Positions 17,029 through 25,419 of a stretch of 64,000 bases of DNA are shown in pieces (within the stretch, counting starts at the first letter, position 1; the number at the start of each line of letters is the position of its first letter). The notes beneath the pieces are model-generated. The model saw only the letters and a program-made list of their open reading frames with translations. It was not told where the DNA came from and searched no databases. Where the stretch lies: positions 1,634,501 to 1,698,500 of the forward strand of contig NZ_WOXS01000002.1 in NCBI RefSeq assembly GCF_009852415.1. Direction: 5' to 3'. Origin of the DNA: Streptomyces sp. Tu 3180 (lineage in GTDB: Bacteria > Actinomycetota > Actinomycetes > Streptomycetales > Streptomycetaceae). The translations under genes were made by a program, and so were the position numbers.

Positions 17029-17715
17029 ATGGCGCAGTGCGAACAAGTCCTCACCCCCGTGGACGGGGTCCTCTCCCGTATGCGCGCCCTCGACGCGGCC
17101 CTGCCCGCGCGGGACGGGGTCGCGGTGTTCAACCGCGTCTACCTCGCGGTCACCGAGGCCGTGGACGGGTGCGTCGACGCGGGCCGCTTCACGGACGCCC
17201 GGGCGGCGATCACGCTGGACGTGCGGTTCGCGGAGCGCTATCTGGCGGCGGTCGACGCGGTGGCCCGGGAGCGGCGTCCGCCGGCCTGCTGGCGTCCGCT
17301 GTTCCAGTTCCGCCGCCATCCCGGAGTACGTCCCCTGCAGTTCGCGCTGGCGGGCATCAACGCGCACATCGGCCACGACCTCGCGCTCGCCGTCGTGGAC
17401 ACCTGCCGTACCCTCGCCTGCGAACCCGCCGAGCTCGAGGACGAGTTCGACCGGGTGGGCGACCTCCTCCTCTCGCTGGAGGAGCACATCCGCGAGGAGC
17501 TGACGCCGGGCCCCGATCTGCTCCGGATCGCCGACCCGCTGACCCACCTGCTCGGGGCGTGGAGCCTGGAGCGCGCCCGGGACGCCGCCTGGACGGCGGC
17601 CCGTGCCCTGTGGGCGCTGCGCCGGCTGCCGGACGTCGCGGGGGAGTTCACCGAACGCCTGGACACGGCGGTGGGCTTCGCCGGGCGCATGCTGCTCACC
17701 CCGTTGCCCGGCTGA
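17029..17715 (+). CDS. DUF5995 family protein
   Basis: The 228-residue soluble, mainly helical protein matches my recollection of the actinobacterial DUF5995 family. Recognisable parts are VAVFNRVYLAVTEAV, DVRFAERYLAAVDAV, and a conserved central stretch (LQFALAGINAHIGHDLALAVVDTC) containing two histidines. No signal peptide or membrane segment is seen. The family function is unknown. The gene stands alone; its 3' end is folded into a terminator. Confidence 0.75.
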   Translation: MAQCEQVLTPVDGVLSRMRALDAALPARDGVAVFNRVYLAVTEAVDGCVDAGRFTDARAAITLDVRFAERYLAAVDAVARERRPPACWRPLFQFRRHPGVRPLQFALAGINAHIGHDLALAVVDTCRTLACEPAELEDEFDRVGDLLLSLEEHIREELTPGPDLLRIADPLTHLLGAWSLERARDAAWTAARALWALRRLPDVAGEFTERLDTAVGFAGRMLLTPLPG

Positions 17716-17730
17716 CCGGGCAACGGGGTG
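17697..17730 (+). terminator. Terminator hairpin overlapping the 3' end of the DUF5995 gene
   Basis: A perfect 15-bp stem (CACCCCGTTGCCCGG / CCGGGCAACGGGGTG) encloses the 4-base loop CTGA, so the stop codon TGA (17713-17715) lies in the loop and the last six codons form the left arm. It probably also stops transcription from the convergent operon to its right. Confidence 0.75.
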
Positions 17731-17844
17731 GTTCCCCGGCCTGCGCGCGGTTCGGCGGCGGTGGGCCGGGAGCCCGGCCGGCCGGGGGCGGCGCGAGGGG
17801 ACGGCGCCGCACCGCCGGCCACGCCCGCGCCGGGAATCGAGGAC

Positions 17845-19542
17845 TCAGTCCTCGGGCAGTTCCACCGGGGCGATCTCGTCGTAGACGTCGCCGGGGCCCG
17901 GGTTGCCGGGATCGGTCTCGCCGCCGAAGTGGTGCATGACGCCCCAGACCGCGTTCAGCGCGGTCTGCACGGCCCCCTCGGCCCAGCCGGCCGTCCAGGA
18001 GATGTCGTCGCCGGCGAGGAAGATGCCCCGCTTGTCCTCGGGCAGCCGGTCCTGCATGAAGTGGGTGAACAGGCGCCGCTGGTAGCGGTAGTGGCCGGGC
18101 AGGTTGGCCTTGAACGCGCCCATGAAGTAGGGCTCGTTCTCCCAGGAGACCGTGACCGGGTTGCCGATGATGTGCTTCCTGATGTCGACCTTCGGGTAGA
18201 TCTCGCCGAGCGACTTCAGCATGACCTCCATCCGCTCGTTCGCGGACAGCGGCAGCCACTTCAGGCTGTCGTCGCACCAGGTGTACGACAGGCAGATCAC
18301 GGCCGGCTTGTCCGGGCCGTCGTCCAGCAGGTAGGTGCCGCGGGTCATGCGGTCGGTGAGCGTCATCGACATGACGTCCCGGCCCGTCTCCTCGTCCTTG
18401 TCCAGCCAGAACGGCCGGTCCACCGGCACGAAGAGCTTCGAGCTCTCCATGTAGTGGGTGCGCTCGATCGCGGTCCAGTGGTCGATCGGGAACAGCGAGT
18501 CGTCGCAGGCGATCTTCGAGAGCAGCATCCAGGACTGGGCGGTGAAGATCGCCGCCCGGTACGTGCGGATGTCGCCGTTCGCGTCCGTCACCGTGATGTG
18601 GTTGCCCGCGGTGCGGTGCAGCCGGGTCACGGCCGGACGCGGCTCGCCGTCCGCGTGCAGGGAGCTCAGCGAGGTGCCGTACGGCCAGTGGACGATCTTC
18701 TCCGGCTCGCGCTCCCACAGGCGCAGCGGCAGCTGCTGGGAGCCGCCGACGATGCCGCGGTGGTGGTCGTCGGCCTCGGTGTAGACGACCCGGAGGATCT
18801 CCAGGATGGAGTTGGGGAAGTCGGTGTCCCAGCCGCCGGTGCCGAAGCCGACCTGGCCGAAGATCTCGCGGTGCCGGAAGGACCTGAAGGCCTCGGAGTC
18901 GCAGAGGAAGCCGTAGAAGGTCTGGTTGTCGAGCTTCTCGACGAGCTTCGACCAGATCTCCCGGATGCGCTTGACGTCCCGGTGCCGCAGGGCGCGGTTC
19001 ATGTCGGAGAAGTCGGCGCCCTCCTCCAGGCACCTGGCCCAGGCGTCGGCCACGTCCCGGTACACCTGGGGCAGGTCGTCCAGGGTCTCGGCGTAGTGCG
19101 ACTCGCCCTTGAGGTCGACGACGGTCGAGGGGGTCGCCTCGGCGAGGGGGTTGGGGAACGGGCGGGTCTCGAGGCCCACCAGGTCGATGTAGTGCTGGAG
19201 CGCCGTGGAGGACGGCGGGAAGCGCATCGCGCCCATCTCGGCGGTCAGGGACGGGTCGCAGCCCTCGAAGCCCACGGTCCGCAGCCGGCCGCCGATCCGG
19301 TCGGCCTCGTACACGACCGGCTTGAGGCCCATCTTCATCAGCTCGTACGCGGCGACGATGCCGGACAGACCGCCGCCGATGACCGCGACCTCGGTGCCGT
19401 GCTCGGTCGCGGGGATCTGCCCGAGGCCCGCCGGGTGGGCGAGGAAGTCGTCGTACGCGTACGGGAAGTCCGGGCCGAACATGGTGATCGGCGGCTGCTG
19501 CTCGTCGGCGTGCTCGACGGCGTTGGGCACCGTGGACGTCAT
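17845..19542 (-). CDS. davB: Flavin amine oxidase, probable L-lysine 2-monooxygenase (DavB-like)
   Basis: The 565-residue FAD enzyme starts MTSTVPNAVEHADE behind AAGGAGT. The dinucleotide motif is VAVIGGGLSGIVAAYEL (about 53-69), then EADRIGGRLRT and a C-terminal FAD segment GIFLAGDDISWTAGWAEGA. Several stretches match what I recall of Pseudomonas lysine 2-monooxygenase DavB along its whole length: MFGPDFPYAYDD, GFGTGGWDTDFPNSILEI and PGNPGPGDVYDEI. DavB converts L-lysine with oxygen to 5-aminovaleramide. The nitrilase gene directly upstream resembles DavA, the enzyme for that amide. Specificity for lysine over arginine or tryptophan is inferred from the pairing. Confidence 0.85.
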   Translation of the reverse strand: MTSTVPNAVEHADEQQPPITMFGPDFPYAYDDFLAHPAGLGQIPATEHGTEVAVIGGGLSGIVAAYELMKMGLKPVVYEADRIGGRLRTVGFEGCDPSLTAEMGAMRFPPSSTALQHYIDLVGLETRPFPNPLAEATPSTVVDLKGESHYAETLDDLPQVYRDVADAWARCLEEGADFSDMNRALRHRDVKRIREIWSKLVEKLDNQTFYGFLCDSEAFRSFRHREIFGQVGFGTGGWDTDFPNSILEILRVVYTEADDHHRGIVGGSQQLPLRLWEREPEKIVHWPYGTSLSSLHADGEPRPAVTRLHRTAGNHITVTDANGDIRTYRAAIFTAQSWMLLSKIACDDSLFPIDHWTAIERTHYMESSKLFVPVDRPFWLDKDEETGRDVMSMTLTDRMTRGTYLLDDGPDKPAVICLSYTWCDDSLKWLPLSANERMEVMLKSLGEIYPKVDIRKHIIGNPVTVSWENEPYFMGAFKANLPGHYRYQRRLFTHFMQDRLPEDKRGIFLAGDDISWTAGWAEGAVQTALNAVWGVMHHFGGETDPGNPGPGDVYDEIAPVELPED

Positions 19543-19586
19543 GGGGTACGGACTCCTTGCACAAGAAAGACTGCGGGGGGGGGATG

Positions 19587-20375
19587 TCAGACGAGGGACC
19601 CGTAGAGGCCGGGGCGGCGGTCCTTCAGGTACGGGTTGTTCTCGCGGGAGGCGGCGAGGAGGACGGGGTCCGCGTCGGCGAGGACGAGCTCCTCCGCACG
19701 GCCGGCCCGGGTGCGGGCGACCCCGTCGGGTCCGGCGAGGGTGGACAGGCCCACGAACTCGAACTCGCCCTCGGGACCGACCCGGTTGACGTACGCGACG
19801 TACATCTGGTTCTCGAAGGCCCGCACCGGCACGACCGACTCGGCGACGAACTGGAACGGGTGCATCTGGGCCGTGGGCACCAGCAGGAGGTCGGTGCCGG
19901 CCAGGGCGTGGGCACGCACGTTCTCCGGGAACTCCACGTCGTAGCAGATCATCAGGCCGACGGTGAGGCCGTTCAGCTCGGCCTGCACGACCTGCCGGTC
20001 GCCCGGGGTGAAGTGGTCGCGCTCGAAGCAGCCGAAGAGGTGCGTCTTGCGGTAGTTCGCGAGGCGCGCGCCGTCGGCGGAGACGAGCTGGACGGAGTTG
20101 TGCACCGTGTCGCCGGCGCGTTCCGGGTAGGCGTAGGCGACGGCGATCCCGTGGCGGGCGGCCGTCTCGGCGACCGCGTCGGCCGCGTCGCCGTCGGCGG
20201 GTTCGGCGAGCCGGGCGATGTCGTCGCCGATCGCGTACCCGGTCAGGAACATCTCCGGGGTGACGAGCAGCCCGGCGCCCGCGGCGGCGGCGCGGCCGGC
20301 GGCCTCGTCGAGGACCTTGAGGTTCTCGGCGACGGATCCGGGCCGTCCGGAGCTCTGGAGCAGGGCGGTGCGCAT
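19587..20375 (-). CDS. davA: Nitrilase-superfamily amidase, probable 5-aminovaleramidase (DavA-like)
   Basis: The 262-residue carbon-nitrogen hydrolase has the full catalytic triad: E41 in TPEMFLTGY, K110 in NYRKTHLFG and C144 in MICYDVEFPEN. These motifs and the length match Pseudomonas DavA, which hydrolyses 5-aminovaleramide to 5-aminovalerate. The start is the ATG at 20373-20375 behind GAGGAAC. The davB-like gene follows after 44 bases, so the two form an operon converting lysine to 5-aminovalerate. No transaminase or dehydrogenase for the next steps (DavT/DavD) is in the window. Another amide substrate is possible. Confidence 0.85.
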   Translation of the reverse strand: MRTALLQSSGRPGSVAENLKVLDEAAGRAAAAGAGLLVTPEMFLTGYAIGDDIARLAEPADGDAADAVAETAARHGIAVAYAYPERAGDTVHNSVQLVSADGARLANYRKTHLFGCFERDHFTPGDRQVVQAELNGLTVGLMICYDVEFPENVRAHALAGTDLLLVPTAQMHPFQFVAESVVPVRAFENQMYVAYVNRVGPEGEFEFVGLSTLAGPDGVARTRAGRAEELVLADADPVLLAASRENNPYLKDRRPGLYGSLV

Positions 20376-20417
20376 GCGTGTTCCTCACCGGTACGCGGGG
20401 GTTCGGGGGCCAGATAG

Positions 20418-20515
20418 ACGGTACGGTCGGCCGGCTCGGCCGGACAAGGAGGAGCCGTTGCGCGCCGGTGAGCGGTTCGTTGCGTCCCGGCCGGGGTCGG
20501 CGGCGATTCGTTGCG
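20418..20515 (-). promoter_or_regulatory. Promoter of the amidase-monooxygenase operon with three CGCAACG boxes
   Basis: On the minus strand a plausible promoter is TTGTCC (20442-20447), 18 bases, TACCGT (20418-20423). Just upstream lie three copies of CGCAACG (plus-strand CGTTGCG) at 20456-20462, 20478-20484 and 20509-20515, spaced 22 and 31 bases. Two share the longer CGCAACGAA. The same heptamer is clustered three times upstream of the permease-Lrp operon. Position upstream of the -35 would fit an activator, possibly the Lrp/AsnC protein at 24957-25409. This is inference. Confidence 0.6.
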
Positions 20516-20565
20516 CGGCCCCCGCCGCACCGCGCACCCGCCCCGGATCGCGGGCCGGGGCGGGC

Positions 20566-20593
20566 GTCCCCCGCCGTACGGGAGGCGGGGGAC
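20566..20593 (-). terminator. Terminator-like hairpin after the MFS gene
   Basis: A 10-bp stem GTCCCCCGCC / GGCGGGGGAC with an 8-base loop begins 9 bases beyond the MFS stop on the minus strand. It isolates the MFS gene from the amidase promoter downstream. Confidence 0.6.
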
Positions 20594-20601
20594 CGGCGGC
20601 C

Positions 20602-21804
20602 TCACGGCCGTGTCCCGGCGGCCCGGGCCCGGGGCCCCGTGAGCAGCAGCGCCGCCGTCACCAGGTACGGCACCGCGAACACCGCGAAGGCGGTGCCGTG
20701 GGCGTTCCCCGAGGCGATCACCGCGTAGCCGCCGTAGACCGCGACCGTCGCCAGCTCCGTGCCCAGTCCCGCGACCGAGGTGAGGGTGGCGCGCCCGGTG
20801 CCCTCGATGCGCCGCTGGAGCCGGGCGTCGGCCAGCACGGTCGCCGCCTGGAAACCGCCGAAGGCGAGGGCGACGAGGGCGAGGGCCGCCGGGGTGCCGG
20901 CGGCCGAGCCGGCCGCCAGGGCGAGGCCGGCTCCGGCGAGCAGGACCGCGAGTCCCGTCGTGCCGAGGCGCTCGCCCTCCCCGGCGAGCAGGCTGCCGGC
21001 GGTGGCACCGGTCCAGATCAGCAGGAGCAGCCAGGGAACCGTCTGGTCGGCGACGCCGGTGCCCCGGACCAGCAGGGGCGTGTACTCGTCGAGGGCGCCC
21101 CACACGGCGCTCACGGCCGCGACGAGCAGCAGCGCCCCGCGCACCGACCGGTCGGCGCGGGCCTCGGCGAGTCCGGCGCGCAGGGTCGCCGTCCAGCCGT
21201 CGTGCCCGGCGGCCGGGGAGCGGTGTTCGGGGAAGCGGGTGGCCGTGGCCGCCGCCAGCAGGCACGCCAGCACGCTGGCGGCGCCGACGGCGGTGTGGCC
21301 GCCCCGGGCGAGCACGGGGCCGGCGAGTCCCATGGCCGCCATGACGGCGACCAGTCCGGCCGCGCGGGCCCGGCCCATGACCCGGGCGTAGCGGTCGGCC
21401 GCGTCGAGCCGTTCCAGCTCGTCGTGGACGAGTGCCTCCAGCGCGCCGCTGCCGAGCGCGCCGCCGGCGCCCCACAGGACGAAGCCGACCGCGAAGGCTC
21501 CGTACGACGGCAGCAGCACCCACAGGGCGAAGCCGGCGGCGGTGAGCAGCGGGCCGAGCCACAGCAGCAGCCGGCGGGAGACGGCGTCGGCCCAGGCGCC
21601 GGAGGGCACCTCCAGGGCCACGCCGGTGACCGACCAGAGGGCGAACAGGGAGGAGATCTGCCAGACCGTGAGCCCGGTGTCGCGGAACAGCAGCGCGTAC
21701 ACCGGGTAGAGCAGGACGAAGTCTTCGAGGAACGCGTAGGCGTACAGCGTGGTCGTCAGCCGTCGCACGCGGACGTCGGGCCCGCGCGTGGGCGTGAGAG
21801 TCAT
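20602..21804 (-). CDS. MFS transporter
   Basis: From the ATG at 21804 (preceded by GGGAAGG) the protein is 400 residues with about twelve hydrophobic segments and an MFS-type loop (VPSGAWADAVSRRLLLWLGPLL). The N-terminus MTLTPTRGPDVRVRRLTTTLYAYAF is cytoplasmic. It belongs to a poorly characterised actinobacterial MFS group. Placed between the amidase/monooxygenase operon and the glycosyltransferase unit, with a terminator behind it, it is likely monocistronic. Substrate unknown. Confidence 0.85.
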   Translation of the reverse strand: MTLTPTRGPDVRVRRLTTTLYAYAFLEDFVLLYPVYALLFRDTGLTVWQISSLFALWSVTGVALEVPSGAWADAVSRRLLLWLGPLLTAAGFALWVLLPSYGAFAVGFVLWGAGGALGSGALEALVHDELERLDAADRYARVMGRARAAGLVAVMAAMGLAGPVLARGGHTAVGAASVLACLLAAATATRFPEHRSPAAGHDGWTATLRAGLAEARADRSVRGALLLVAAVSAVWGALDEYTPLLVRGTGVADQTVPWLLLLIWTGATAGSLLAGEGERLGTTGLAVLLAGAGLALAAGSAAGTPAALALVALAFGGFQAATVLADARLQRRIEGTGRATLTSVAGLGTELATVAVYGGYAVIASGNAHGTAFAVFAVPYLVTAALLLTGPRARAAGTRP

Positions 21805-21968
21805 GAGGCCTTCCCGTAGGGGCGGTTCGGACACCGGACGTGGAGGACGTACGGCGCCCGAGGCGGCCCTCGGGAGGCGCGGCTGGTGGATCAATGTCGC
21901 CAGGTCATGACACCGATACTAGCCGGGCCGGACGGGGCCGGCCCCGTCTTTCCCGCACGGCCGGCCGC

Positions 21969-24148
21969 TCACGGCTCCCGGGCGGAGGGCTGGGGCGGCA
22001 GCACCACGTCCCCGCTGCGCTTGAGCCGTTGCCAGGGCAGCCGGTATCCGTTGACCGCGGTGAGGCACGCCTGGATGAGCACCAGGTACATCAGCTGGCG
22101 GTAGGCGATCTGCTGCAGCGGGAGCGCCCACAGGGGCCGCAGGCTCTCGCCGTCGAGGCGGAAGGCGTAGGCCGCGCAGGCGGCCTGCACGGCCAGCACG
22201 CCGGTCCACGCCAGCAGCGTGCCGAGCGGGTCGCCGAACACCAGGCCGTAGAGGGTCAGCAGGTCGATCAGCGGGGCGAGGAGGGGGGTGAGGATCTGGA
22301 AGACGGCCAGCAGCGGCAGGCCGAGGCGGCCGAAGCGGCCCGCGTGGCCGCGCTCGAACAGCGCGTGCCGGTGCTTCCACGCGGCCTGCATGGTGCCGTA
22401 GCTCCACCGGTAGCGCTGGCGCCACAGCTGCCGCGGCGTGGCCGGCGCCTCGGTCCAGGCGAGTGCGTCCTCGGCGTAGCGGATCTCCCACCCGGCCCGG
22501 TGGAGGGCCATGGTGATGTCGGTGTCCTCGGCGAGGGTGTCCCCGCTCATCATCCCGGCGTCCCGCAGGGCCGCGACGCGGAAGGCCCCACGGCGCCGGG
22601 GACGGTGGGCAGGCAGCGCAGCAGGTCGTACATGCGGCGGTCGAGGTTGAAGCCCATGACGTACTCGATGTGCTGCCACCGGCCGAGCAGGCTCCGGCGG
22701 TTGCCGACCTTGGCGTTCCCGGCGGTGGCGCCGACGGCGGGGTCGGCGAACGGCTGGACGAGGCGGCGGACGGTCGAGGGGGCGAAGACCGTGTCGGCGT
22801 CCAGCATCACGACCAGGTCGTGGGAGGCCCGCAGGACACCGGTGTTGAGGGCGGACGCCTTGCCGCCGTTCGGCCGGCGGACGACGGTGACCGACTGGAG
22901 GCCGAGTGACTCCGCGATGTCGGCGGTGCCGTCGTCGGAGCCGTCGTCCACGACGATGATCTCGACGGGATGGTCGCCGGCGGCGAGCGAGCGGAGCGTC
23001 TTGGCGATGCACAGCCTCTCGTTGCAGGCGGGGACGACGACGCTGACCGGCCGGGTGACGGGCCGGCCGGGGCCGGGGCGCGGGCGCCGGTGGGCGTGGT
23101 GGTGGGCGAGGACCGGCAGCAGCACGCACCGCGCGAGGACGAGCGCCCCGACGGCCAGCAGCAGCACGCCGACGACCGACACCACCGTCTGCGACACGGT
23201 CACGGCGGCCACGAACACCCGGCCCTTCCACAGGGTCGCGGTGTCGACGGGGCTGGTGAGGCTGTCGGCGCCGAGGAGGTCCGCGAGGGTGCTGAAGCGG
23301 TAGCCCTGGGCCTGGAGCCGGGGAATGAGGATCTCGAGCGCCTCGACGGTCTGCGACCGGTCCCCTCCCGCGTCGTGCAGGAGGACGACCGTTCCCCGGC
23401 CCGGCACGCTCGGCGTGGCCGCGTCGGCGATCGCCCGGGCGCCCGGCCGCTGCCAGTCCCGGGTGTCCTGGTCGATGAACGCCAGGACGTAGCCCTTGTC
23501 GCCCAGGTGCCGGGCGGCGGACCAGGCCGGCGCGTCCAGGGCGGAGGTGGTCGAGGAGTAGGGCATCCGCATGAGCGAGCTGTTGACGCCCGCGGCCCCG
23601 GCGAGGGCGAGCTGGGTCAGCGCCAGCTCGCGGTCGACGTCGCCCGTCGGCTGGGTGCTCAGGTCCCGGTGGGAGAAGGTGTGCACGCCGATCTCGTGGC
23701 CGGACCGGATCACCTCGCGCAGGACCCCGGGGTGGCGCACGGCCTGCTGGCCGGTGACGAAGAAGGTGCCGGGTGTGCCGTGGCGGTCCAGAACGGCCCG
23801 GACGCGGGGCGTCCAGACGGGGTCCGGGCCGTCGTCGAAGGTCAGGACCACCGTCCGGTCCGGTGCCCGGTAGGTGCTCGGGCGGCCACGGGTGAGGTCG
23901 ACGACCGGGCCGCCGCCGGTGACCTCCCGGGGGACGCCGGCGGTCGGCCGTCCGGTGTGCCCCTCCTGGTCGCCGGAGAAGTCACGGGTCGTGTACCCCT
24001 CGGCCAGGAGCACCGAGACGACGAGGGCCAGCAGGACGAGCGGAACGGTGACGCGGAAGCGGTGCCGGGGCGGCAGGGGTGCCCGGGCCCGCCGCGGACC
24101 GGGCGTCGTCGGTGGGGGGCGGACCGGCCGGTGGGGGCGCCGCCGCAT
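21969..24148 (-). pseudogene. Bifunctional polysaccharide deacetylase / GT2 glycosyltransferase, disrupted by a one-base frameshift
   Basis: Reading from the ATG at 24148 gives a membrane helix (33-50), an extracytoplasmic NodB deacetylase domain (TFDDGPDP at 103-110, HTFSHRDL at 156), a second helix (about 315-345) and the first half of a GT2 synthase (VVVPACNE, VDDGSDDGTAD, MLDADTVF at 448). The frame then shifts and stops at 22550. The next frame continues with AFRVAALRDAG, LAEDTDITMAL, QRYRWSYG and four membrane segments to 21969. One base missing at the C4 run 22586-22589 explains it; the restored protein is 726 residues. The architecture is that of S. coelicolor MatB, which makes a poly-GlcNAc-type surface polymer. 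As sequenced, the acceptor motifs are cut off. Confidence 0.88.
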
Positions 24149-24927
24149 CAGGGGACCCCGGCCGCCGGTGTGTCGCCGGTCGGGGAGGCGCCCGGGGCGT
24201 CCGGGACCTCGGACGGCGTCTCGGGGGCGGGCGCGGGCGGGGTCGAGGGCGGGGCGGGCTGCGGCGTTCCGGGCGGGGGCTCGGGTGCCGGCGGGCCGTC
24301 CGTCCCGGGGGCGGGCGGGTCGTCCGTTCCGGGAGCGGGCGGGGGCGGCGGCGGAGGGGCGGGGTCGCTTCCCGTGCCGGGCCCGGGAGCGGCCGGGTCG
24401 CCGGGGGCCGGAGCGGCGGGCGGCTCCGGCGAGGGCGGCGCCCCCGTCACGGGTGCCTCCGGTCCGGCCGGGGGCGCCGGCCCGCCGGTGGGCAGCTGGA
24501 CGCCGGGCGCGAGGAGCGGCGCTCCGGGAGTGAGGAGCGGGACGCCGGGCGGGCTCGGCGGGACGAGCAGCGGGACCGGCGGGGAGCCCGGGCCGGCCGC
24601 GGTCGTCGTGCCGTCGAGTCCCGGGCGGCCCGGACCGGTCGGGTCGCCGGGCAGCCGGGGCTCCTCGTCCGGGCTCCGCCGTTCCGGTGCGGACGGCGCC
24701 GCGAGGTCCGCGGGCAGCGGCGGCAGCATGGCCTCCGGCGCGAAGGGCGTCGCTCCCATCAGGCTCAGTCCCAGCACCGCCATGTACGCGGCCCCCAGTC
24801 CGGCCACGCCGTGTCCGGTGCGCCGGAGCACGCGCGCCCGCCGGCCGGAGGAGTCGACGAACACGGGGACGCCCGCATCGGTCGACGAGCCAATCCCTTT
24901 ATGTCCGGAATCAGCATGATGCAGCAT
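24148..24927 (-). CDS. Proline-rich membrane protein, partner of the deacetylase/glycosyltransferase
   Basis: The 259-residue protein has a short cytoplasmic head, one hydrophobic segment (about 38-60; GVAGLGAAYMAVLGLSLMGA) and a C-terminal tail of about 180 residues dominated by Pro, Gly and Ala, presumably extracellular and disordered. Its stop overlaps the start of the glycosyltransferase gene as ATGA, so the two are co-translated. A MatA-like accessory role in surface polysaccharide production is inferred only from this coupling. No enzymatic motif is seen. The low-complexity tail could vary in length between strains. Confidence 0.75.
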   Translation of the reverse strand: MLHHADSGHKGIGSSTDAGVPVFVDSSGRRARVLRRTGHGVAGLGAAYMAVLGLSLMGATPFAPEAMLPPLPADLAAPSAPERRSPDEEPRLPGDPTGPGRPGLDGTTTAAGPGSPPVPLLVPPSPPGVPLLTPGAPLLAPGVQLPTGGPAPPAGPEAPVTGAPPSPEPPAAPAPGDPAAPGPGTGSDPAPPPPPPPAPGTDDPPAPGTDGPPAPEPPPGTPQPAPPSTPPAPAPETPSEVPDAPGASPTGDTPAAGVP

Positions 24928-24956
24928 GCCGTCAGCGTACGCCGGAACGCATCCGC

Positions 24957-25409
24957 CTACGTGGGCGAGCCCGACGAGAACCGCCGCAGCAGCGGGGACA
25001 GCACCAGCACGGACTTGGTGCGCTCGACGAACGGCTCCCCGGCGATGCGCTCCAGGACCCGTTCGAAGTGGCGCATGTCGGAGGCGAAGACCTGGGCCAC
25101 CGCGTCCGCGTCGCCGGTGACGGTGGAGGCGGCCACGACCTCCTGGTAGCGCTCCAGGCCCCGCTGGATGGTCTCCGGGGAGGTGTTGCTGCGGCAGTAG
25201 ATCTCGACGAACCCCTCGGTCTCCCAGCCGAGGGCGGCCGGGTCCACCCGGACGGTGAATCCGGTGATGGCCCCGGTGGCGCGCAGCCGGTCCACGCGCC
25301 GTTTCACGGCGGGCGCGGACAGGCCGACCAGCTGGCCGATGTCCGCGTAGGAGCGGCGGGCGTCCTCGGCGAGGGCGTGCACGATGCGTTCGTCGAGATC
25401 GTTCAGCAC
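24957..25409 (-). CDS. Lrp/AsnC-family transcriptional regulator
   Basis: The start is taken as the GTG at 25407-25409, giving 150 residues starting MLNDLDERIVHAL, the standard N-terminus of the family; the ribosome site is weak. The helix-turn-helix spans about 20-41 (YADIGQLVGLSAPAVKRRVDRL) and the RAM effector domain about 64-140. Such proteins bind amino acids and act as octamers on helically phased sites. It lies 10 bases after the amino-acid permease gene in the same operon, which implies control of that permease and perhaps of the lysine-degradation operon that shares its upstream boxes. Confidence 0.92.
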   Translation of the reverse strand: MLNDLDERIVHALAEDARRSYADIGQLVGLSAPAVKRRVDRLRATGAITGFTVRVDPAALGWETEGFVEIYCRSNTSPETIQRGLERYQEVVAASTVTGDADAVAQVFASDMRHFERVLERIAGEPFVERTKSVLVLSPLLRRFSSGSPT

Positions 25410-25419
25410 TGCGGGTGGT

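Noticed and set aside
17845-20388. One continuous frame that seems to fuse the monooxygenase to upstream sequence over the amidase gene
   Set aside because: The amidase is in a different frame (20375 and 19542 are out of phase), the monooxygenase has its own AAGGAGT and ATG, and the upstream extension has no homology.
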